Of a DNA stretch of 64,000 nucleotides, positions 56,163 to 64,000 are shown piece by piece. A program made the position numbers and the translations under genes. Under the pieces are notes generated by a model that was not told where the DNA came from, made no database searches, and saw only the letters and a list, made by a program, of their open reading frames with translations. Position 1 is the first letter of the stretch. Each line of letters starts with the position of its first letter. The DNA comes from JBLUOA01 sp048060095 (GTDB lineage: Bacteria > Pseudomonadota > Alphaproteobacteria > Rhodobacterales > Rhodobacteraceae), in the NCBI RefSeq assembly GCF_048060095.1, contig NZ_JBLUOA010000001.1, forward strand, positions 434,001-498,000. Reading direction: 5' to 3'.

Positions 56163-57143
56163 TCAAACATGCGTCGGTCCGGGGTGGCTGGCAAGGAAGG
56201 CGGTCAGTTCGGCGTTGTCCGGCAGGGCAGGGGCGCAGCCAGGCTTGCCCACGACAATCGCAGCGCAGGCTGATCCGCGCAGAACAGCGGCCGTCAGGTC
56301 ATGCCCGGCCGCGATGGATGACAATAACCCTGCCATAAAGCTGTCACCTGCACCGGTCGGTTTTAACGCGTCGACCTTGTAGATTCCGGTCTGTTGTTCC
56401 TTGCCATCGGCAAAGGTGATCGCGCCCTTTTCGCCCATCTTGTAGATCACGACAGAGGCGCTGCTGCCCGCCAGTTCCCTTGCTTTGGTCAAGCCCTTGT
56501 CGATGTCTCCGGCCATGAACCCGAATTCTTCGTCGTTGCCGACGATCATATCCGATACGGCCCCGGCGTGGCTTAGAACATCGGCGGCAATCTCCGCAGA
56601 GGGCCAGGAATAGGGGCGGTAATCCACGTCAAAGATGATCGGCAGACCAGCGGCGCGAGCCAGATCAAACGCATGAAAGGCCGCGCTGCGGGAAGGTTCT
56701 GCGGCAAACACGGTGCCGGCGGTGATGAGCGCGCCATAGGCGGAGTAGTCGATGCGTTCAACATCATCTTTAGTCATCTGAAAATCCGCGGCCCCGTTGC
56801 GGTAGATGACCGTCTGATGATCCTCAATCCGGGTTTCATAAATCGCGAGGGAGTTGCGATACTCCCCACCCACGGATTTCACATAAGCCCGACCGACGCC
56901 GTATTGATCGAGGCCATTAAGGCAATACCGCCCGATGCTGTCATCCGACACCGACGTGACAAGATCGGCCTGTCCGCCGAAGCGGCAGATACCGGCGGCG
57001 GTGTTGGCGGCGGACCCGCCAAGCCCGGATCGAAACTCTGTCGCTTCTTCGGTTTTTGTGCCGGGCGGATGGGGGTAGATGTCCATGCCCGCCCGCCCAA
57101 TGACGAGGAACCTGTTCCGCCGAATGCCATCGAGCAGCGTCAT
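56163..57143 (-). CDS. iolC: 5-dehydro-2-deoxygluconokinase
   Basis: IolC phosphorylates 5-dehydro-2-deoxygluconate at O6. The 326-residue PfkB-family sugar kinase has the N-terminal substrate signature FRSGLGGSAANTAAGICRFGG and the C-terminal ATP/catalytic signature LKPTGAGDSFMAGLL. DVDYRPYSW is typical of IolC. It overlaps the dioxygenase-family gene upstream by 4 bp (ATGA). Confidence 0.92.
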   Translation of the reverse strand: MTLLDGIRRNRFLVIGRAGMDIYPHPPGTKTEEATEFRSGLGGSAANTAAGICRFGGQADLVTSVSDDSIGRYCLNGLDQYGVGRAYVKSVGGEYRNSLAIYETRIEDHQTVIYRNGAADFQMTKDDVERIDYSAYGALITAGTVFAAEPSRSAAFHAFDLARAAGLPIIFDVDYRPYSWPSAEIAADVLSHAGAVSDMIVGNDEEFGFMAGDIDKGLTKARELAGSSASVVIYKMGEKGAITFADGKEQQTGIYKVDALKPTGAGDSFMAGLLSSIAAGHDLTAAVLRGSACAAIVVGKPGCAPALPDNAELTAFLASHPGPTHV

Positions 57144-57979
57144 GTGCGCCCCTCGGTGTTGCCAGCGCGGGCTGTGTCGAGAACCTCAGGATAGGGGTAG
57201 TTCAGCCCAAGCAGTTGCCGCATGTCGGGGCTGGCCCGATCGACGAATTCTTGCGGAAGGGCGGCGGGCATATCCTCCATCGGCTTCACCCACTTCGGCA
57301 GGTATTGAATCAGGATCGCGCTTCGGTCGTGATCCGCACGGTTCGGCATCGCGCAGTGCCAGGTGACACCGTAAAACAGCGCAACATCACCGGGCTTGCC
57401 GGTCATCTGCTCGCACCGCTCAAAGAACCGATCCTCCGGCCCCGGATAGCGCAGTTCCTTCTGGCTGCCGGGAACGTAACCCGTCGCGCCGCTTTCTTTG
57501 GTGAACGGGTCGAGCAGGACGGAGACCTGAGCGTTCATCGGGAACGATCCGTTGAGGCCGATTGGGTGCGTTTCGGGGCTGTGAAAATCCCAATAAGGGT
57601 AGTCGACATGCGGCTCTTGCCCCGGCCCGCCGGGAAGGATGCGGTTCGCAGCGATGGAGCCCATAATGAACTCCGTTCCCAGAAATTTGCGCAAGGTCTT
57701 CATCAGCACCGGATGCGCGGCCATGCGGGAAAAGACATCGCCCTTGGCGAGCAGGTTCCAGACCCGACGTTGCAGGTTGATCTTGCCGTCATCCTCAGCC
57801 GCGCCTTGGAAATGCGTGACCTTCTCGGCCTCATGTTCGGAATGCTGCATCACGATGGCGCGGGCCTCGGCGATGTCTTCGTCGCTGAACAAGCCGGATA
57901 TAACAACCGCGCCCCCGCCGTGCAGCAATTCCTGCACGATCACATCGGGGTCAGCAGTTTCGGCGGTAAAACGCTTCAT
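57140..57979 (-). CDS. Phytanoyl-CoA dioxygenase (PhyH)-family protein within the iol operon
   Basis: The 279-residue protein is an Fe(II)/2-oxoglutarate dioxygenase of the PhyH type. The metal-binding HxD is in EPHVDYPYW, and the distal histidine is in VTWHCAMPNRADHDRSAI, with the arginine of that stretch a candidate for 2-oxoglutarate binding. The N terminus GGGAVVISGLFSDEDIAEAR is also typical. It starts 1 bp after iolD ends and overlaps iolC, so it is coupled to the inositol genes. A role in hydroxylating or demethylating an inositol derivative is my inference; the substrate is unknown. The ATG at 57979 follows AAAGG. Confidence 0.85.
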   Translation of the reverse strand: MKRFTAETADPDVIVQELLHGGGAVVISGLFSDEDIAEARAIVMQHSEHEAEKVTHFQGAAEDDGKINLQRRVWNLLAKGDVFSRMAAHPVLMKTLRKFLGTEFIMGSIAANRILPGGPGQEPHVDYPYWDFHSPETHPIGLNGSFPMNAQVSVLLDPFTKESGATGYVPGSQKELRYPGPEDRFFERCEQMTGKPGDVALFYGVTWHCAMPNRADHDRSAILIQYLPKWVKPMEDMPAALPQEFVDRASPDMRQLLGLNYPYPEVLDTARAGNTEGRT

Positions 57980-57980
57980 G

Positions 57981-59846
57981 TCAGACACCTTTCCGTTGCT
58001 TGTCGCGCGAAGATTCCCAATCTTCGTGCGCGGCGCGAACGCGGTCGCTATCGGTGACGTGGGGTGTTCCAACTTCCCACCACGTATGGCCTTCGGCGGT
58101 CCAGCCATCATAGGCGTCGACCTTCATACAGATGACATGCGTCTTGTCGCTTGCTTTGGCGCGTTTGAAGGCTTCGCCCAGCTCTACGGGATTTGCCACT
58201 GTTTCGGCAGTTGCGCCCATCGCTGCGGCGTGCGCCTCAAAATCCACGGCGAAGGGATCATGCACGGTCGGGCAGTCCGAGATCAGGTTGTTAAAACTTT
58301 CGTTTCCGGTGTTGTTTTGCAGCTTGTTGATGACGGCAAAGCCGCCGTTATCCAGCACGAGAACGATCAGCTTTTTCCGGCTGAGGACCGAGGAATAGAT
58401 ATCGGAGTTCATCAACAGGTAAGACCCGTCCCCGACAAAGACGATGGTGTCGCTGCCAGGCTCCCGCTCTGCCTGTGCGATCCGGGCACCCCAGCCACCG
58501 GCAATTTCATAGCCCATGCATGAGAATCCGAACTCCACATCCACGGTTCCGATATCAAGCGTGCGCCAGTTTGCGGTGACTTCGGCTGGCAAGCCACCCG
58601 CCGCAGCTACGACCCGATCACGTGGATCGCAAAGGTCATTCACCACGCCAATCGCCTGCGCGTAAGAATGCGGACGGTTCCCGTGTGCGACGTTGTCGGC
58701 AACGTAGTCGTCCCATTTCGCGCGCTCGGCCTGCGCTTCGCCGACCCAAGCGGGCGGGGCCGCGTAGCCCGCAACCTCAGCCCCAAGCACAGTCAGGGCG
58801 CGCTTCGCGTCGCCAACAACCGGCAGTGACAGATGCTTACCCGCGTCGTGGCGTGCCGCGTTAATAGCGATAAAGCGCGCGTCCTTCGCAAACGCCGTCC
58901 AGGACCCCGTGGTGAAATCCTGCAATCGTGTGCCGATGGCGACGATCACGTCTGCCTTTTCGGCAATCGCGTTGGCGCTGTTCGATCCCGTCACGCCGAT
59001 CGGCCCGATGTTCAGCGGATGCGTCGCCAGCATATTGGCCCGCCCGGCGATGGTTTCGACAACCGGAATCTGGTGCGCATCGGCGAAGGCCGTCAGTTCT
59101 GCCACCGCGCGGCTGTATTGCACCCCGCCGCCCGCGATAATCATCGGGCGCTTGGCGGATTTCAGCAGCGCAGCGGCATCGGCGACTTCATCAGCGTCTG
59201 GCGTGGTCCTGCGAATGCGGTGGGTGTTCCTTTCAAAGAACTCAGCCGGAAAGTCGTGCGCCCAGCCCTGGACATCCTGCGGCAGCCCCAGAAAGGCAGG
59301 GCCGCAATCGGCGGGGTCCAGCATCGTCGCGATCGCATTCGGAAGCGATTGGACGATCTGCGCCGGATGGGTGATGCGATCCCAATAGCGCGTGACAGCT
59401 TTGAATGCGTCATTCACGCCCAAGGTCGGATTGCCGAAATGTTCAAGCTGCTGAAGCACCGGATCGGGCAGGCGAGTCAGGAAGGTGTCCCCGCACAGCA
59501 TCAGCATCGGCAGTCGGTTCGCATGGGCGAGTGCTGCCGATGTCAGCAGGTTCGACGTGCCCGGGCCAGCCGACGCGGTGCAGAACATAAACCGCTGCCG
59601 CAACCATTGCTTTGCATAGGCCGCGGCGGCGAACCCCATGCTTTGTTCGTTTTGCCCACGATATAGCGGCAGTTCATCCTGCCGTGCATACAGCGCCTCG
59701 CCCAGACAGGTTACATTGCCGTGGCCAAAGATTCCGAAGCCGCCGCCGCAAAGGCGATATTCCTTCCCATCAACCTCGATAAACTGGTTGGCCAGATAGC
59801 GGATGATGGCCTGCGCGGTGGTCAGGCGGATCGTACCTTCGGTCAT
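57981..59846 (-). CDS. iolD: 3D-(3,5/4)-trihydroxycyclohexane-1,2-dione hydrolase
   Basis: IolD is a thiamine-diphosphate enzyme that opens the ring of trihydroxycyclohexanedione to give 5-deoxyglucuronate. The 621-residue protein has the three-domain layout: TPP pyrimidine domain with GQNEQSMGFAAAAYAKQ and FCTASAGPGTSNLLTSAA, a middle domain, and the diphosphate-binding GDGSYLLMNSDIYSS to LDNGGFAVINKLQ. It is the first gene of the minus-strand iol operon. Confidence 0.95.
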   Translation of the reverse strand: MTEGTIRLTTAQAIIRYLANQFIEVDGKEYRLCGGGFGIFGHGNVTCLGEALYARQDELPLYRGQNEQSMGFAAAAYAKQWLRQRFMFCTASAGPGTSNLLTSAALAHANRLPMLMLCGDTFLTRLPDPVLQQLEHFGNPTLGVNDAFKAVTRYWDRITHPAQIVQSLPNAIATMLDPADCGPAFLGLPQDVQGWAHDFPAEFFERNTHRIRRTTPDADEVADAAALLKSAKRPMIIAGGGVQYSRAVAELTAFADAHQIPVVETIAGRANMLATHPLNIGPIGVTGSNSANAIAEKADVIVAIGTRLQDFTTGSWTAFAKDARFIAINAARHDAGKHLSLPVVGDAKRALTVLGAEVAGYAAPPAWVGEAQAERAKWDDYVADNVAHGNRPHSYAQAIGVVNDLCDPRDRVVAAAGGLPAEVTANWRTLDIGTVDVEFGFSCMGYEIAGGWGARIAQAEREPGSDTIVFVGDGSYLLMNSDIYSSVLSRKKLIVLVLDNGGFAVINKLQNNTGNESFNNLISDCPTVHDPFAVDFEAHAAAMGATAETVANPVELGEAFKRAKASDKTHVICMKVDAYDGWTAEGHTWWEVGTPHVTDSDRVRAAHEDWESSRDKQRKGV

Positions 59847-59930
59847 GCTTGTCGGTTCCTTTTCAGCGGTCGGGATTGTGTGCCTTCGGCCGATAGACGC
59901 TTGCGCGGTTTCGATTCTGAGGATACAAAT

Positions 59931-59948
59931 TTTGCAACCGGTTGCAAA
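59931..59948. promoter_or_regulatory. 18-bp palindrome between divergent iol operons
   Basis: TTTGCAACCGGTTGCAAA is a perfect palindrome with a central CCGG, of the LacI/GalR operator type. It lies 85 bp before iolD and 27 bp before the divergent Gfo/Idh gene. It differs from the ATGTAAGCGCTTACAT operators at 31892-31930, so another regulator, encoded outside this window, probably binds it. Confidence 0.75.
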
Positions 59949-59974
59949 CTGAAATTCAAACGAAGGCGACGACT

Positions 59975-61078
59975 ATGTCAGAGATCGGGATTGGCGTCCT
60001 CGGCGGCGGCTATATGGGCAAGGCACATGCCGTTGCCATGTCAGCCGTTGGCGCGGTGTTCGATACCGCCCTCCGCCCACGGCTTGAGATGGTCTGCGCC
60101 AGCACGCCTGAATCGGCCGAACGATACCGCGCCGCCTACGGGTTTGCCCGCGCGACGGATGATTGGATGATCCTCGTCAACGATCCGAAGGTTGAGGCCG
60201 TGGTGATCGCGACCCCCCAAGCCACGCATCGCCCGGTTGCCGAGGCGGCCTTTGCGCTTGGCAAGCCGGTGTTCTGCGAAAAACCTTTGGGCGCATCGCT
60301 GGATGACAGCCGCGCGATGGTCGCGGCGGCGGAGGCGTCGGGCGCGGTCAATATGGTCGGCTTTAACTACATCCGCACCCCTGCCAGCCAATTCGCGCGC
60401 CAAGTGATCGCTGACGGAGAGATCGGCGACGTCACGTGGTTTCGCGGCGAACACACCGAAGATTTCTACGCCGATCCCAACGCCGCCGCGACATGGCGCA
60501 CGATGGGGATGGCGAACGGCACGATGGGCGACCTCGCCCCCCATATGATCAACGCGGCCCTCGCGTTGATCGGCCCGGTCGGCAGCCTGATTGCCGAGGT
60601 TGAGACGGTCCACACAACCCGCTCTGGCGGGGAGGTCACGAACGACGACCACGCGCAACTGATGTGCCGGTTTGAAAACGGCGCGATGGGGCAGATGTAT
60701 TTCAGCCGCATCGCGACGGGCCGCAAGATGGGCTATGCCTATGAGGTCACGGGCACCAAAGGGGCGATCCGCTTTGACCAAGAGGATCAGAACGCCATCT
60801 GGCTCTACCGCATGGACGATCCGGAGACTGAGCGCGGCTTTCGCAAAATCCTGACCGGCCCCGCTCATCCTGACTATGAACCGTTCTGTCAGGGGCCGGG
60901 GCATGGCACCGGCTATCAGGACCAGATCATCATCGAAGCCCGCGATTTCCTGCGAGCCATCGAGACCGACGAACCGGTCTGGCCGACCTTCCGCGACGGT
61001 ATGGAGGTCAACCGGATCGTGGCCGCGGCCCTTGAATCTTCGCGCCAGAAACGCTGGCTTGACGTTGAAACATTCTGA
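59975..61078 (+). CDS. Gfo/Idh/MocA-family dehydrogenase
   Basis: This 367-residue NAD(P)-dependent oxidoreductase has VLGGGYMGKAHA at the Rossmann start, FCEKPLGASL with the catalytic lysine, VGFNYIRTPA, and GTMGDLAPHMINAAL with the aspartate and histidine. It is the first gene of the plus-strand iol operon. Likely substrates are inositol stereoisomers or their ketones (chiro-, scyllo-), but the family is broad. The ATG at 59975 is chosen over 59942, which would place the start within the operator region. Confidence 0.82.
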   Translation: MSEIGIGVLGGGYMGKAHAVAMSAVGAVFDTALRPRLEMVCASTPESAERYRAAYGFARATDDWMILVNDPKVEAVVIATPQATHRPVAEAAFALGKPVFCEKPLGASLDDSRAMVAAAEASGAVNMVGFNYIRTPASQFARQVIADGEIGDVTWFRGEHTEDFYADPNAAATWRTMGMANGTMGDLAPHMINAALALIGPVGSLIAEVETVHTTRSGGEVTNDDHAQLMCRFENGAMGQMYFSRIATGRKMGYAYEVTGTKGAIRFDQEDQNAIWLYRMDDPETERGFRKILTGPAHPDYEPFCQGPGHGTGYQDQIIIEARDFLRAIETDEPVWPTFRDGMEVNRIVAAALESSRQKRWLDVETF

Positions 61079-61099
61079 GCATCTGAAAGGCAAGTTTGT

Positions 61100-61993
61100 A
61101 TGAGCATCAGAATTGGCAATGCGCCCTGTTCTTGGGGTGTGGAGTTTCCCGACGACCCTCGCAATCCGCCTTGGCGCAGCGTGCTTAAGGATTGTGCGGA
61201 GGCTGGATATAAGGGGATCGAACTCGGCCCCGTTGGTTATATGCCCGAAGACCCGACACTGTTGGCAGACGCTTTGGCGGAGCATGATCTGGAACTGATC
61301 GGTGGCGTGGTTTTCCGCCCGTTCCACGACCCTGACCAGTGGGACAACGTGATAGACGGGGCCATGCGGACCTGCAAGGCGCTGAAGGCGCACGGGGCGC
61401 AGCATCTGGTCTTGATCGATTCCATCTCGGAACGTCGCGCGCCGACGGCGGGGCGGGCCGAAGAAGCGGAACAGATGGATCAGGCCGAATGGGCGGCCTA
61501 TCGCGACCGGATAGCGACGGTCGCCCGGTTGGGGGCGGAGGAATACGGCCTTACGGTCGGCATCCACGCGCACGCCGCGGGGTTCATGGATTTTGAACCT
61601 GAACTGGAACGGCTACTTGGCGAGGTGGACGAGGCGATTCTGAAAATCTGCTTTGACACGGGGCATCATTCCTACGCAGGCTTCGATCCCGTTGCGTTCA
61701 TGAAGCGCCATATCGACCGGATTTCCTATATGCACTTCAAGGATATAGACCCGAAGATCAAAGCAGACGTGATCGCCAACCGCACAGGGTTCTATGATGC
61801 CTGCGGGCAGGGAATCTTCTGCAATCTCGGGCAGGGGGACGTTGATTTTCCCGCCGTCCGGCAGGTGCTATTGGACGCCGGTTTCAAGGGCTGGTGCACG
61901 GTTGAGCAGGACTGCGACCCAACGCTCGACCCGGACCCAGTGGGTGACGCCAAGGCGAATCGGGAATACCTTGAATCCATCGGCTTCAACTGA
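61100..61993 (+). CDS. iolE: Myo-inosose-2 dehydratase
   Basis: IolE dehydrates 2-keto-myo-inositol to trihydroxycyclohexanedione. The 297-residue TIM-barrel protein of the xylose-isomerase-like family has IGNAPCSWGVEFP at the start, GIELGPVGYMPED, GIHAHAAGFMD, KICFDTGHHSYAGFDP, YMHFKDIDPKIK and GQGDVDFPAV, with metal-binding Glu, Asp and His positions in these motifs. The length matches IolE. An IolI-type inosose isomerase is a less likely alternative. Confidence 0.88.
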   Translation: MSIRIGNAPCSWGVEFPDDPRNPPWRSVLKDCAEAGYKGIELGPVGYMPEDPTLLADALAEHDLELIGGVVFRPFHDPDQWDNVIDGAMRTCKALKAHGAQHLVLIDSISERRAPTAGRAEEAEQMDQAEWAAYRDRIATVARLGAEEYGLTVGIHAHAAGFMDFEPELERLLGEVDEAILKICFDTGHHSYAGFDPVAFMKRHIDRISYMHFKDIDPKIKADVIANRTGFYDACGQGIFCNLGQGDVDFPAVRQVLLDAGFKGWCTVEQDCDPTLDPDPVGDAKANREYLESIGFN

Positions 61994-62004
61994 GGGCAGG
62001 CAGC

Positions 62005-63162
62005 ATGACAAAACTGAACTGGGGCATGATCGGCGGCGGCGAAGGCAGCCAGATCGGACCGGCGCATCGGCTGGGTGCAGGCCTTGACGCGCATTTCGAT
62101 TTCGTCGCCGGGGCGCTCGACCATCGGCCCGAGGTCGGGCGCGAATATGGCCAGCGCCTCGGCCTTGCCGCCGACCGCGCCTATGGCAATTGGCAGGAGA
62201 TGCTGGAGGGGGAGAAGGGACGCGAGGACCGCGTCGATCTCGTGACCGTGGCGACGCCGAACGCGACCCATTTCGAGATCACCAAAGCCTATCTTGAGGC
62301 CGGGTTCCACGTGCTTTGCGAAAAGCCGATGACGATGACGGTTGAGGAGGGGGAGGAGATCGTGAAGCTCGCGAAATCCACCGGGCGTATCTGCGCGGTG
62401 AACTACGGCTATTCCGGCTATTCGCTGGTACGCCACATGCGGGCGATGGTGGCGCGGGGCGATCTGGGAAAGATCCGGCTGGTGAAGGCAGAATTCGCCC
62501 ATGGCCACCACGCCGACGCCGCCGACGCCGACAACCCGCGCGTGCGCTGGCGCTATGATCCAGCGCAGGCGGGGGTTTCAGCGCAATTCGCAGATTGCGG
62601 GATTCACGCGCTCCATATGGCGAGCTTTGTGACGGGCCAAGAGGTCACGAAACTGTCCGCCGACACGGTGTCGTGCATCGAAAGCCGAGAGCTTGAGGAC
62701 GACGCGATGGTCAACTTCCGCATGGACGGAGGTGCTGTCGGGCGGCTGTGGACTTCGTCGGTGGCCATCGGGAGGCAGCACGGGTTGACCCTGCAGGCCT
62801 TCGGCGAAAAAGGCGGGCTGCGCTGGGCGCAGGAACAGCCAAACCAGCTTTACTGGATGCCCCTAAACGAACGCCTGCAAGTGATCGAACGAGGTGAGGC
62901 AGACCTGTCCCCCGAAGCCGACCGCACCACCCGGGTCACCATCGGCCATGCCGAAGGGATGCCGCTGGCCTTCGCCAATATCTACACCGATCTGGCAGAG
63001 GCGATTCGGGCAGAGAAAGAAGGTCGCGCGATCAACCCGGCAGCGGATCTATACCCGAGGGCCGAGGATGGGCTGCGGTCAATGGCAGCGGTGTTCGCCG
63101 TTGCCGAGAGCGGGAAGGCGGACGGCGCGTGGGTAGACGCGAGGCCGCCGATGTTTCGCTAG
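62005..63162 (+). CDS. Gfo/Idh/MocA-family dehydrogenase, scyllo-inositol-dehydrogenase-like
   Basis: The 385-residue protein has the N-terminal MIGGGEGSQIGPAHRLGA (GGG with SQIG), typical of one Gfo/Idh branch that accompanies sugar and inositol genes. It also has LCEKPMTMTVEEGEEI, VNYGYSGYSLV, and QFADCGIHALHMASF with the aspartate-histidine pair. It starts 11 bp after iolE. With iolG and the gene at 59975 it makes three Gfo/Idh enzymes in the locus, presumably for different inositol isomers. Confidence 0.82.
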   Translation: MTKLNWGMIGGGEGSQIGPAHRLGAGLDAHFDFVAGALDHRPEVGREYGQRLGLAADRAYGNWQEMLEGEKGREDRVDLVTVATPNATHFEITKAYLEAGFHVLCEKPMTMTVEEGEEIVKLAKSTGRICAVNYGYSGYSLVRHMRAMVARGDLGKIRLVKAEFAHGHHADAADADNPRVRWRYDPAQAGVSAQFADCGIHALHMASFVTGQEVTKLSADTVSCIESRELEDDAMVNFRMDGGAVGRLWTSSVAIGRQHGLTLQAFGEKGGLRWAQEQPNQLYWMPLNERLQVIERGEADLSPEADRTTRVTIGHAEGMPLAFANIYTDLAEAIRAEKEGRAINPAADLYPRAEDGLRSMAAVFAVAESGKADGAWVDARPPMFR

Positions 63163-63327
63163 CGGCGTCACCGGCTTCGTCACGGTGCTTGTCGTCTTCG
63201 ATCCTTCGGCGGGATGCCGCCTTTCTCGACAAGCCCGCTTCGCCCTTGGCGAAATTATCCCGAAAAAGGGTGTTCGGCGCGGCGTGGCCCCTTGCGCAGT
63301 CAAGGGTAGCCGCCGATATACGCGCGT

Positions 63328-64000
63328 ATGGATGATGAAGCACTTTCCCCGTTGTCTCTTCGCACGCTAGCGGCCCGGTTTGTCGACCGGCCCGCCGTGC
63401 AGAATTTCATACTTGGCGTGATCCTGTTCAATGCCGTGATTCTGGGGCTTGAGACCTCCGAAGCGGTGATGCAGCAGGCCGGGCCATTGATCCTGCTTCT
63501 GGACAAAATCTGCCTTGGTATCTTCGTGGTTGAGATCGCGCTGAAGTTTTTCGCGCGCGGGCTCGGGTTCTTCCAGCGGGGGTGGAACATTTTTGATTTC
63601 GTCATTGTGGGGATAGCGCTGATACCGTCCGCGCAGGGGTTGAGCGTCTTGCGCGCGCTGCGCATTCTGCGTCTGTTGCGCGTACTATCGGTGGCCCCGT
63701 CGCTGCGCCGGGTGGTCGAAGGTCTGGTCAGCGCGCTGCCCGGCATGGGGTCGGTCTTTCTGCTGATGGGCCTGATCTTTTACATTGGCGCGGTTATGGC
63801 GACCAAGCTCTTCGGCGCGAGCTTTCCCGAATGGTTCGGAACGTTGGCGCGGTCCGGGTATTCGCTGTTCCAGATCATGACGCTGGAGAGTTGGTCAATG
63901 GGCATCGTGCGCCCGGTGATGGAGGTTTACCCCTACGCTTGGGCGTTTTTCGTGCCGTTCATCATGGTCACCACATTCGCGGTGGTAAACCTGCTGGTCG
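63328..64000 (+). CDS. Voltage-gated sodium channel, 5' part (BacNav)
   Basis: The gene runs off the window end; 224 codons are present. It encodes a six-helix ion channel subunit. S1 starts near residue 27 (FILGVILFNAVILGLETSE). The S4 sensor carries arginines at residues 109, 112, 115 and 118, spaced by three. The selectivity filter reads TLESWSMG (Thr185-Gly192), as in the NavAb/NavMs sodium channels, and S6 begins WAFFVPFIMVTTFAVVNLL. Homotetramers of such channels occur widely in marine alphaproteobacteria. No good ribosome-binding site is seen before the ATG. Confidence 0.92.
   Translation, partial: MDDEALSPLSLRTLAARFVDRPAVQNFILGVILFNAVILGLETSEAVMQQAGPLILLLDKICLGIFVVEIALKFFARGLGFFQRGWNIFDFVIVGIALIPSAQGLSVLRALRILRLLRVLSVAPSLRRVVEGLVSALPGMGSVFLLMGLIFYIGAVMATKLFGASFPEWFGTLARSGYSLFQIMTLESWSMGIVRPVMEVYPYAWAFFVPFIMVTTFAVVNLLV

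Noticed and set aside
60041..61573. 510-codon open frame antisense to a Gfo/Idh gene and iolE
   Set aside because: It overlaps two well-supported coding genes and shows no recognisable motif.
1..64000. Mobile elements, prophage, CRISPR arrays, toxin-antitoxin or secretion systems
   Set aside because: No transposase, integrase, phage structural, Cas or toxin-antitoxin motifs and no regularly spaced repeats were seen on either strand.

Overview
The window is a gene-dense, high-GC stretch (about 60 recognisable genes, no gene-free gap over 300 bp) from an alphaproteobacterium. It most resembles the Rhodobacterales/Roseobacter group. The grounds are an apparent SAM/SAH riboswitch before metK, the hps-type sulfonate genes, ectoine synthesis with a dedicated aspartokinase, a NavSp/NavAb-type sodium channel, and a nirK-nnrS-norCBQD island. 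All of these fit a marine, salt-exposed heterotroph. I saw no insertion sequence, prophage, integrase or CRISPR array.

Layout. (1) 1-18801 is mostly housekeeping: ybeY-ybeX-lnt, metK, trmB, aroA, a MarR regulator, cmk, rpsA, ihfB, a LapA-type protein, trpF-trpB, a DUF2237 gene, pth, rplY, an MFS transporter, an FMN hydroxy-acid dehydrogenase, trpA and ychF. (2) 18844-30171 is a partial denitrification island (nitrite to NO to N2O): nirK-nirV, nnrS, pseudoazurin, an NnrR-type regulator, a DUF1858 protein, norCBQD with two small membrane proteins, and hemN. Four FNR/NnrR-type boxes (TTG-N8-CAA) sit before nirK, between pseudoazurin and nnrR, before norC and before hemN. A tRNA-Ser(GCU) follows. 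(3) 30794-41052 is a sulfonate catabolic locus: a LacI regulator, a 57-residue membrane protein, a TRAP transporter, an HpsN-type dehydrogenase, an SDR and a Zn-ADH (HpsO/HpsP candidates), a universal stress protein, sulfopyruvate decarboxylase (comDE) and an FMN 2-hydroxy-acid dehydrogenase. Together they would take 2,3-dihydroxypropane-1-sulfonate through sulfolactate and sulfopyruvate to sulfoacetaldehyde. (4) 41223-48972 is a poorly understood minus-strand operon: LysR, aldehyde dehydrogenase, an M19-dipeptidase homologue with altered metal ligands, a 566-residue protein of unknown family, a DUF3726 protein and a BCCT transporter. I regard this as the best candidate for an undescribed pathway, probably for a betaine-like compound. 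(5) 49054-53467 is ectoine synthesis (ectR, ectABC, ask). (6) 53483-63162 is inositol catabolism: iolG, an IolJ-like aldolase, iolB, iolC, an embedded phytanoyl-CoA-dioxygenase-family gene and iolD on the minus strand. Two more Gfo/Idh dehydrogenases and iolE diverge from them across an 18-bp palindrome. (7) 63328 to the end is a truncated voltage-gated sodium channel.

The accessory regions share a theme of compatible solutes and algal metabolites (sulfonate, betaine-like compound, ectoine, inositol) plus low-oxygen respiration. Starts were chosen from ribosome-binding sites and family N-termini. Functions are from motif recognition and context only; no database search was run.
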